Source of the DNA: a bacterium UBP6_UBA1177
GTDB lineage: Bacteria; UBP6; UBA1177
Direction of reading: 5' to 3'
NCBI GenBank assembly: GCA_002310995.1
Contig: DBYV01000030.1
Span: forward strand, 20,914-26,109
Length of the DNA stretch: 5,196 nt
Shown piece by piece: positions 1 to 4,860 of this stretch. How positions within the stretch are numbered: position 1 is the stretch's first letter; each line of letters starts with the position of its first letter. Both the position numbers and the translations under genes were made by a program. The notes beneath the pieces are model-generated. The model saw only the letters and a list, made by a program, of their open reading frames with translations. It did not search any database and was not told where the DNA came from.

Positions 1-132
1 ACCGTAAAAACCATTTTTGTGGAGAAAAACAAAACGGGCTTTCGGAGATTCAGTTTTGGTGCCGGTCGGAGCAGACGCACAGGCAGCAACAAGCAACAAA
101 AGTATTGAAATTATCAAGTTTTTCGTTTTCAT
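1..132 (-). CDS. Lipoprotein of unknown function, N-terminal 44 residues (runs off left edge)
   Basis: An open frame of 44 codons starts at ATG (132-130) and is still open at the window edge, so only the N-terminus is visible. It begins MKTKNLIISILLLLVAAC: a short basic n-region, a hydrophobic core, then a textbook lipobox V15-A16-A17-C18. This implies cleavage by signal peptidase II and lipidation of Cys18. Residue +2 is Ala rather than Asp, which by the enterobacterial rule would favour outer-membrane sorting. Residues 19-30 are a Ser/Thr/Pro-rich linker, typical after a lipidated cysteine, and the sequence then becomes mixed (ARFVFLHKNGFYG). The start ATG overlaps the stop of the upstream membrane-protein gene as ATGA, so translation is probably coupled; a weak GGAAA lies just upstream. 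The mature domain cannot be identified from 26 residues. Codons 2-9 lie inside a direct repeat whose other copy precedes the neighbouring gene. Confidence 0.85.
   Translation of the reverse strand, partial: MKTKNLIISILLLLVAACASAPTGTKTESPKARFVFLHKNGFYG
106..128. repeat. Direct repeat copy 1 (23 bp)
   Basis: This copy begins TGAAATTATC and ends TTCGTTT on the plus strand and matches 778-800 at 22 of 23 positions; the only difference is C115 versus T787. With a 2-base gap the likeness continues a few bases further to about position 135 (CATATT versus ATATT), and more weakly on the other side. It lies within codons 2-9 of the lipoprotein gene, immediately downstream of the stop of the 209-residue membrane-protein gene. 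Confidence 0.85.
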
Positions 133-758
133 ATTTCCGGTTTCATCTCTTCCAATATTTTTTCGACTTCCTTTTTTATTCTTTTTCTGTGCACAAATTC
201 CTCATATATTGCGAAAACAAAAATCGCTATCACTGATAAAAAATGGAATTTTACTTGATGAGTCATCACGAGTGCAAACCATAGAAAAATCAAAACAATA
301 AAAAAGACAGTGTTCCGAATAAAAAAATTTTTACTTATTGTCCTAAGAACAATTTTTTCTCCATCATAATCCTGCTGTCCGAGCAATTCTTTTATCTGCT
401 GATCCTTTTTTTTTATCCGATGTTTGTAATATTTCCTCATCAGAAGTTCGTTTAAGATCAGTATCATGCAGTACACAGCAATCCATTGAAACGAGCGCAA
501 TCCTACAAGTATCACAGCATCCAGAACAACAATTACTATATGAGCATTTCTATCAAAAAAATCAACAGGATAGAACTTGTAAAGATACCAATCGTTTTTC
601 TTGTAAAACCTGAAATATTCAAAAAGCAGAAACAATGTGGGCAACGATGGAAAATCCTTCTTTATCGGAGATAATCCGGCATAAGATTCTAACGCACAGG
701 AAATCATTAAGCATATTTCAAAAACAATAATTGATCCGCTTCTGTTCAAGACATTCAT
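129..758 (-). CDS. Multi-pass integral membrane protein of unknown function (209 aa)
   Basis: I do not recognise this protein. It has roughly four to five hydrophobic segments: about residues 8-28, 73-87, 90-107 (the last two may form a hairpin), 149-167 and 172-189. Between segments 3 and 4 lies a very basic, probably cytoplasmic stretch (about 108-125, rich in Lys/Arg, KYYKHRIKKKDQQ). A charged helical tail follows the last segment (about 189-209). By the positive-inside rule, the central loop and C-terminus are likely cytoplasmic. There is no signal peptide cleavage site, conserved catalytic motif or recognisable domain. The start ATG (758-756) overlaps the stop of a short upstream frame as ATGA, and its own stop overlaps the lipoprotein start in the same way, so it sits inside a tightly coupled unit with the ATPase and the lipoprotein. 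No strong Shine-Dalgarno is visible (GGCAAGAAA only). The gene looks more AT-rich than the ATPase by eye. A membrane partner for the lipoprotein is possible, but that is inference from position only. Confidence 0.8.
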   Translation of the reverse strand: MNVLNRSGSIIVFEICLMISCALESYAGLSPIKKDFPSLPTLFLLFEYFRFYKKNDWYLYKFYPVDFFDRNAHIVIVVLDAVILVGLRSFQWIAVYCMILILNELLMRKYYKHRIKKKDQQIKELLGQQDYDGEKIVLRTISKNFFIRNTVFFIVLIFLWFALVMTHQVKFHFLSVIAIFVFAIYEEFVHRKRIKKEVEKILEEMKPEI

Positions 759-875
759 TTTCTTGCCGCAAAATCACTGAAATTATTAAGTTTTTCGTTT
801 ATATTCACCATTCGGTTCGCAAACTTGTCCGTAAAGTTCTTTACATTTAAGTTTAGAAACTATTTTTTCCATCAT
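755..875 (-). pseudogene. Probable frameshifted or decayed small gene between ATPase and membrane protein
   Basis: Two short minus-strand frames overlap here. Frame A starts at ATG 875-873, overlapping the ATPase stop as ATGA, and reads MMEKIVSKLKCKELYG... for 29 codons to TAA at 788-786. Frame B, offset by one base, is open from 859 and ends at TGA 757-755, overlapping the next start as ATGA. From its ATG at 811 it reads MVNINEKLNNFSDFAARK, and the codons before that ATG also look protein-like (NVKNFTDKFANR). Frame A thus has the operon-style start and frame B the operon-style stop. A single-base shift between about 858 and 789 would join them into one peptide of roughly 40 residues with helical, amphipathic character. 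Alternatives are two independent leader peptides for translational coupling, a sequencing error, or simple non-coding filler. No function can be assigned. Confidence 0.4.
778..800. repeat. Direct repeat copy 2 (23 bp)
   Basis: This is the second copy of the repeat at 106-128, with 22 of 23 bases identical. It lies about 20 bases upstream of the 209-residue membrane-protein gene, so the two copies bracket that gene almost exactly. Read in the lipoprotein frame, this copy also gives TKNLIIS, but stop codons lie just upstream and the lipoprotein ATG has no counterpart. It may therefore be a remnant of a duplicated lipoprotein 5' end. Confidence 0.85.
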
Positions 876-2188
876 TTCACCTTATCCATATTCCACAACA
901 GATAGAGCGGCAGACTGATTGCCGCAGTTCCCTCACAGTCTGCGACGGCGAGGTTTTTGAGCGAAAGTTTGTAACCTGTTTTTGGTTTGAATTTCTTGCA
1001 GAACTGCTTGAAACTCTTTGCCTGGGTATTTGCCGCGGCTTTCACTTCAACGGGAAATATTTCGCCCTCTTCCTCAAAGAGAAAATCGAGTTCCGCACTG
1101 TTTCCCGAGCGCCAGAAATAGGGGCTTTTACGCAGCGTTACAAGTTCATTCAGGACATAATTTTCAGCAATCGCACCTTTAAATATTTTCAGGTTGTCGC
1201 CATCTCCCAGAATATCTTTGTAGCTTAAGCCGAGTCTGCGGCAAAGCAGGCCGGTATCTGCCATATAGACTTTGAAATATGTCGCATCTGCGTTCGCTGA
1301 AAGAGGAATTTCCGCATTCTGGACAAGCTCCACAAGATGAACAAGGCCCGCGTTTTTGAGCCACTGCAATGCTGACTCCAACTCGTGGGCGCGTTTTCCC
1401 TCCTTCACATGGGAAAAGACGAATTTGTTGTTTTCTTTCGCAAGCTGTTTCGGAACAGAATCCCACACAAGCCTGATTTTTTCTATTTCTGAAACCGGAG
1501 CGTGCTTTGAAAAATCGTCGGCGTAGTCGCTCAGAATCGTATTCTGAATCTCCTGAACCGCCGCAAAATCCTTCGATGCAACATATTCGTTCACCGCTTC
1601 CGGCATTCCGCCGACAACATAGTATTCCTTCAGAAGACGCTCCAGCGGTTTTGCATAAACTTCCGGGATCACGCGGTCTGATTTCCAGCCGGCAAAAAGT
1701 TCCAGATATTTTTCTTCACCGTTCGCGGCCAAAAATTCGTCAAAACTCATCGGGTGCATCTGCATCCTGTTCACTTTGCCGACCGGAAAAGAGAAATTTT
1801 CCCTTTTCAGCGCGACTCCGAGAAGAGATCCGGCACACGCGACATGAAGATCGCGTTTGTTTTCGCAGAAATATTTCAGAGCAGTGATTGCACGCGGTGC
1901 TTCCTGGATCTCGTCGAATATCAGAAGCGTTTTTCCTGCCGTTATCCTGCACTGCTCAAGCAATTCTATTTCACGGATAATGCGTTCCACATCGAAATCG
2001 TAATCAAAAACAGAAGAGTATGCACTGTTTGACTCAAAGTTGATGTAGCACACATTTTCAAACTGCGTTTCTCCGAATTCCTTCAATGCGTAGGTTTTAC
2101 CGCACTGACGAACACCTGTGACAAGTAGCGGTTTGCGGTTCTTGCTTTCCTTCCAAGCAATTAAACCGTTAATGAAATTTCGTTTCAT
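872..2188 (-). CDS. AAA-family ATPase with DUF4143 domain (438 aa)
   Basis: This is a solitary P-loop ATPase of the AAA_14/DUF4143 type, a family common in anaerobes and archaea whose cellular role is largely unknown. The N-terminal ATPase domain (about residues 1-150) has Walker A GVRQCGKT (25-32), Walker B LLIFDEIQE (88-96) and a sensor-like segment VACAGSLLG (116-124). DUF4143 follows at about residues 215-390. The C-terminal part contains SAELDFLF (365-371) and FPVEVKA (378-384), the Asp/Glu...Glu-x-Lys arrangement of a PD-(D/E)XK-like fold, with candidate residues E366, D368, E381 and K383. The length is normal for the family and nothing is truncated. The start at 2188 is supported by the usual MKR...L..WK opening of the family, a GAGG ribosome site four bases upstream and a TATAAT promoter. 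It heads a unit continuing into the small decayed gene, a membrane protein and a lipoprotein. No helix-turn-helix is obvious, so self-repression would be speculation. Confidence 0.93.
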   Translation of the reverse strand: MKRNFINGLIAWKESKNRKPLLVTGVRQCGKTYALKEFGETQFENVCYINFESNSAYSSVFDYDFDVERIIREIELLEQCRITAGKTLLIFDEIQEAPRAITALKYFCENKRDLHVACAGSLLGVALKRENFSFPVGKVNRMQMHPMSFDEFLAANGEEKYLELFAGWKSDRVIPEVYAKPLERLLKEYYVVGGMPEAVNEYVASKDFAAVQEIQNTILSDYADDFSKHAPVSEIEKIRLVWDSVPKQLAKENNKFVFSHVKEGKRAHELESALQWLKNAGLVHLVELVQNAEIPLSANADATYFKVYMADTGLLCRRLGLSYKDILGDGDNLKIFKGAIAENYVLNELVTLRKSPYFWRSGNSAELDFLFEEEGEIFPVEVKAAANTQAKSFKQFCKKFKPKTGYKLSLKNLAVADCEGTAAISLPLYLLWNMDKVK

Positions 2189-2192
2189 GGAG

Positions 2193-2196
2193 CCTC
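2193..2196 (-). promoter_or_regulatory. Shine-Dalgarno GAGG for the ATPase gene
   Basis: GAGG lies four bases upstream of the ATPase ATG, slightly close but usable. It directly abuts the end of the inverted repeat at 2198-2229, so protein bound to that repeat, or an RNA hairpin formed by it, would sit right beside the ribosome site. Confidence 0.55.
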
Positions 2197-2197
2197 G

Positions 2198-2229
2198 TTT
2201 TTACAAAAGTCATACCACTTTCGTAAAAA
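2198..2229. repeat. Operator-like inverted repeat over the ATPase transcription start
   Basis: The left arm TTTTTACAAAAGT (2198-2210) and right arm ACTTTCGTAAAAA (2217-2229) pair at 12 of 13 positions around a six-base spacer (CATACC). The repeat begins at the last base of the -10 box and ends two bases before the ribosome site, the classic position for a repressor operator. The half-site ACTTTYGYAA occurs a third time at 2249-2258, overlapping the -35. If transcription instead began further upstream, the same sequence would form a stem-loop in the leader RNA beside the ribosome site. There are no U-run features that would suggest a terminator serving the minus strand. The pattern is directly visible; the function is inferred. 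Confidence 0.75.
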
Positions 2230-2258
2230 TTATAACATTTTTCATAGGACTTTTGCAA
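2229..2258 (-). promoter_or_regulatory. Sigma70-type promoter for the ATPase unit
   Basis: On the minus strand TTGCAA (2258-2253, four of six matches to TTGACA) is followed after 18 bases by a perfect TATAAT (2234-2229). The predicted start is near 2222, giving a leader of roughly 34 bases ahead of the ATPase ATG. It is the only good promoter match I found between the two transcription units. Its -35 overlaps the third ACTTTTGCAA half-site and its -10 abuts the inverted repeat, so it is probably regulated. Confidence 0.6.
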
Positions 2259-2350
2259 GTTTTTTGGAGATTTGAGATTATTTTGTCAGTTTTCCGTCAA
2301 ATCGATTACTTTTGGTCGTCTGTTCCGTTCTTCTTCATACTGCCATATAA

Positions 2351-3277
2351 TTATTGCTCGACCGTCGGCGTTATTTTCGCCAGTTCTTTTTCACAAAAAG
2401 ATATTTCTGCATCAATATCCTTCAAAGTTTCCAGCACTATTGAAGAACAGGCTTCATCTTTACAGGTCCAATATCTGTCGGACAACACTTCATAGATGGC
2501 ATATTTTTTGATTGTTGTTGCCTTTTTTAAATAGTGAAGACTTCTTTCAGGTATTCCGATGCGCGCAAAAAATACCGCTGCTGTCGGCCAGATAAGAGCC
2601 AGCTCATTGTCCATAATCTTTGATTTCTGTTCTGGAGAAATTTCTCTTATTTTTACTGAATTTCCATTTTCATCTTCAGTTTTCAATTTAGTAGCTCCTT
2701 CGTAACCCAGCATCTGTTCTTTGGCAACTGCAGCAAGTTTTTGAAAATTTTCATCATCAGAAAATGGTGCAGCCATAACGCACGACTTGAGAAAACCGGA
2801 TTTACATGCCTTCAGAAAATATTCAGCAGCTGTGTTTTTATCACCGATTTTCAAAAATTCCTTTCCGGCTTCGTAACATGCCGCGACAATTCTGCCTTTT
2901 TCACAGGCAGAAACAAACATATCTTTGCTCTCTTTGCCTGCATATTTCGAATCCACTCCTAAATAGTAGCATCCTACCGGGCTGTTGTTTCTGCATGAGT
3001 TCTCTAAGCACTTTGTTTTCAACTCATCTTTTAAGATTAAAAAGCCTAAAAAATTCATCCCGCCATTTTCAAATCCGCAGAGATTCGTTTTATTCATACC
3101 GTTGTGTTTCAAGAAAATTTTCGTCATTGAAACCTTACAGGCGGTCTTGACTCCAAATGAACATAAGTTATTTGATTTATTAATAAAAACTGTCATAGAA
3201 AGAGCGAGAGAAATTGCGAAGATCAGCAAAAACAATGCAACATGCCGCAAAATCGAAATAAACGATGATTTTTTCAT
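2351..3277 (-). CDS. Membrane-anchored, cysteine-rich Sel1-like repeat protein (308 aa)
   Basis: The protein opens with a basic N-terminus and one hydrophobic segment (about residues 12-32), an uncleaved anchor or signal sequence, so the rest is probably outside the cytoplasm. The exported part is cysteine-rich, with pairs spaced CX7C or nearly so: C39/C47, C95/C103, C125/C134 (CX8C) and C158/C166. These fall in helix-turn-helix units such as SACEKGRIVAACYEAG and KACKSGFLKSC, closely resembling disulfide-bridged Sel1-like repeats of Hcp-type proteins. About two to three units are clear at residues 90-170. Residues 175-308 are a separate helical region with C272, C277 and C295 that I do not recognise. 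Sel1-like repeats usually bind proteins; no enzymatic role is claimed. The start at 3277 has an excellent GGAGGT five bases upstream and overlaps the preceding stop as ATGA. With the preceding gene it forms a tandem pair of similar architecture. Confidence 0.8.
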   Translation of the reverse strand: MKKSSFISILRHVALFLLIFAISLALSMTVFINKSNNLCSFGVKTACKVSMTKIFLKHNGMNKTNLCGFENGGMNFLGFLILKDELKTKCLENSCRNNSPVGCYYLGVDSKYAGKESKDMFVSACEKGRIVAACYEAGKEFLKIGDKNTAAEYFLKACKSGFLKSCVMAAPFSDDENFQKLAAVAKEQMLGYEGATKLKTEDENGNSVKIREISPEQKSKIMDNELALIWPTAAVFFARIGIPERSLHYLKKATTIKKYAIYEVLSDRYWTCKDEACSSIVLETLKDIDAEISFCEKELAKITPTVEQ

Positions 3278-3906
3278 CGCTTACCTCCGGCTGACATGAT
3301 ATATTTTTCATTTTCTCTTTTCAATGCGCTCAATAAAGACAAATAATGTTCATGCAGTCGCTTGTTTTCGGCAGTCTTTTTTAAAACCGGATCTTTTAAA
3401 ATCATTATCACTAAATACGGCGTTTTCTTGGTTTTTTCGATTATAAGTTTTTCTGTCTTTTCTTTATCTCTGTTCATCAATAAAGTCTTTATTTCAAGAA
3501 GTGTTGTCTCTTCCGGAGATGGTTTCTCTGAATCTTGTGTCGTTTCGCCAACCAGCAATTTTTTATCCGAACATGATTTTTGATCCCCTAAATCACATCC
3601 CCAGTCAAAAATACCGTATGCCATCTCAAGGTTTAAATAACCGTTTAGCCCGCTATTTACAATGACTCCTGTTCTATTGCAGAGTTCTTCATTACCGCTA
3701 AGACATCCCAATTCAATATAATGGTAAAAATTATCATAATTGCCTTCAATTGCTTCAGATATCGCAAGATAAATACAAAAATCATCTTTCTTTTCTACAA
3801 CACATGTCTTTTTTGCAATCATTTCAGTAAAAAAGAAAAAGCTGGCTATCAATAAAATTCCGCCAATGATTCCGGAAAAAATCGCTGAAAATATCAGTTT
3901 TTTCAT
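3274..3906 (-). CDS. Membrane-anchored, cysteine-rich Sel1-like protein (210 aa)
   Basis: The protein begins MKKLIFSAIFSGIIGG, with a hydrophobic segment at about residues 4-26 acting as an anchor or uncleaved signal. The exported part has three cysteine pairs: C35/C44, C68/C76 in GCLSGNEELC, and C104/C112 in GCDLGDQKSC. The last two are CX7C in helical units like Hcp-type Sel1-like repeats (the second: LNLEMAYGIFDWGCDLG), though only about two diverged units are present. Residues 120-135 form a Ser/Thr/Glu/Pro linker and 136-205 a charged helical region without a recognisable domain. I chose the start at 3906: the same frame stays open upstream to 4179, but those codons are a shadow of the radical SAM gene, and the hydrophobic N-terminus begins exactly here. 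A GGAGGT lies 15 bases upstream, unusually far, with GAGAGA at four bases. Its stop overlaps the next gene as ATGA, so the two paralogue-like genes are probably translated together. Confidence 0.8.
   Translation of the reverse strand: MKKLIFSAIFSGIIGGILLIASFFFFTEMIAKKTCVVEKKDDFCIYLAISEAIEGNYDNFYHYIELGCLSGNEELCNRTGVIVNSGLNGYLNLEMAYGIFDWGCDLGDQKSCSDKKLLVGETTQDSEKPSPEETTLLEIKTLLMNRDKEKTEKLIIEKTKKTPYLVIMILKDPVLKKTAENKRLHEHYLSLLSALKRENEKYIMSAGGKR
3283..3288 (-). promoter_or_regulatory. Shine-Dalgarno GGAGGT for the 308-residue protein
   Basis: A perfect GGAGGT lies five bases upstream of the ATG at 3277, inside the last codons of the preceding gene. It fixes the start of the downstream gene and shows that this organism uses canonical anti-SD initiation. 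Confidence 0.85.
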
Positions 3907-3921
3907 TTTATCTCTCGTAAT

Positions 3922-3927
3922 ACCTCC
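3922..3927 (-). promoter_or_regulatory. GGAGGT upstream of the 210-residue protein, unusually distant
   Basis: GGAGGT lies in the 28-base gap after the radical SAM stop, but 15 bases from the ATG at 3906 instead of the usual 5-9. A second purine run, GAGAGA (3916-3911), ends four bases from the ATG and may be the working site. No ATG, GTG or TTG lies between GGAGGT and 3906 in this frame. Confidence 0.5.
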
Positions 3928-3934
3928 GAAACCC

Positions 3935-4858
3935 TTATTCCATGCACCTTTCGCAGCCTTGGGTGATGTGGTTGGCGTCCAAATATTCCTCGAATTTGCG
4001 GAGGGCTTCCTGCGTTCCGAGATTCCATTTCGGAGCGATGAGATATTCCGCCGGTGCAGTGGTGAAAAGCCTGAACAAAACTTTGTCAGGCGGCAGTTTC
4101 GCGATGATCTTGGCCGTGATCTCGATATATTTTTCGACTGAAAGAAGCGGGAACGGATTTTCGGCATAGATTTTTTCAAGCGGAGTGCGGTTGTGGATCT
4201 GCAGGTGATGGAGCTTCAACCCTTTTACAACAGGGCTTTGCGTGCTCTCCATGACGGTATTCATCATATCTTCTTCGGTTTCGCCGGGAAGTCCTAAAAT
4301 TATGTGCGGAGCGACTTTGATTTTGTTCTCGCCGTATTTTTCGACATTTTCAATCGCCTTGAAGTAGCATGCTGCATCGTGACCGCGGTTTATCCACTTC
4401 AAAGAGCAGTCGTTTGTTGACTGCAAACCGAGCTCTATCCAGATTTCATCTATGTTTTTCGGCACGCAGTCAAGGATCAGCTGAATCTCTTCTTTGCCTA
4501 AATAATCGGGGCGCGTCGAAAAGATCATTGCCACGACACCCTTTATTGATGCAGCTTCGCGGTACATTTTGGCTAAAGTTTCCTTGTCGCCGAAAGTGGA
4601 AGTTCCGCTCTGGAAATATGCCGCAAAAAATTTGTTGCCGTAGCGGTTTTTGAGGAAGTTCATGCTTCTTTCAAGCGTTTCAAGCCTGTTTTCTTTGGTC
4701 ATATCGACTGAAACATTGGGCGAAAACGACTCTTTCCGGCAGAAAATACACTTGTTCCAGGGACAGTCAAAGCCTGTGCTCATCGAGATGCGGGCGACTC
4801 TGCCGCCGAATTTAGTCTTCATGTAGCTGTTGAATGTGAAAATCTTGTCGTCAAGCAT
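3935..4858 (-). CDS. TIGR01212-family (YhcC-like) radical SAM protein (307 aa)
   Basis: This is a radical S-adenosylmethionine enzyme. Cysteines C32, C37 and C40 in DCPWNKCIFC form the 4Fe-4S-binding motif with spacing CX4CX2C. Family landmarks follow in order: YFQSGTSTFG (81-90), STRPDYL (114-120), ELGLQS (142-147), INRGH (156-160), HIILGLPGE (185-193), GLKLHHLQIHNRTPLE (213-228) and LIAPKW (273-278). The C-terminus ends GCERCME, with two further cysteines. The length of about 300 residues is typical. I recall that the Bacillus subtilis relative YtqA (MnmL) is linked to modification of the wobble uridine side chain in tRNA; extending that role to this protein is inference. The start at 4858 lies two bases after the stop of the phosphorylase gene with GGAAG about nine bases upstream, so the two are co-transcribed and probably coupled. 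No MnmM-type methyltransferase partner is visible nearby. Confidence 0.93.
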   Translation of the reverse strand: MLDDKIFTFNSYMKTKFGGRVARISMSTGFDCPWNKCIFCRKESFSPNVSVDMTKENRLETLERSMNFLKNRYGNKFFAAYFQSGTSTFGDKETLAKMYREAASIKGVVAMIFSTRPDYLGKEEIQLILDCVPKNIDEIWIELGLQSTNDCSLKWINRGHDAACYFKAIENVEKYGENKIKVAPHIILGLPGETEEDMMNTVMESTQSPVVKGLKLHHLQIHNRTPLEKIYAENPFPLLSVEKYIEITAKIIAKLPPDKVLFRLFTTAPAEYLIAPKWNLGTQEALRKFEEYLDANHITQGCERCME

Positions 4859-4860
4859 TT

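Noticed and set aside
17..301. Plus-strand open frame of 94 codons
   Set aside because: It lies antisense to the lipoprotein start and the end of the membrane-protein gene, has no ribosome site or recognisable domain, and its composition reflects the opposite strand.
1179..1466. Minus-strand open frame inside the ATPase gene
   Set aside because: It is a shifted frame of the conserved DUF4143 region, with Cys/Arg-rich shadow composition.
1507..2032. Several plus-strand frames opposite the ATPase gene
   Set aside because: All are antisense shadows of conserved ATPase motifs and have no supporting start signals.
2259..2350. Possible rho-independent terminator after the 308-residue gene
   Set aside because: The best candidate (GACGG...CTGAC, around 2287-2300) pairs poorly and lacks a GC-rich stem followed by a U-run on the correct strand.
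2118..2511. Plus-strand frames spanning the ATPase start and the intergenic region
   Set aside because: They run antisense through the promoter and the end of the cysteine-rich gene, with Phe/Ser-rich low-information sequence.
3907..4179. N-terminal extension of the 210-residue protein to 301 residues
   Set aside because: The extension overlaps the radical SAM gene in another frame, is Arg/Ser-rich with no domain character, and precedes a clear signal-anchor start at 3906.
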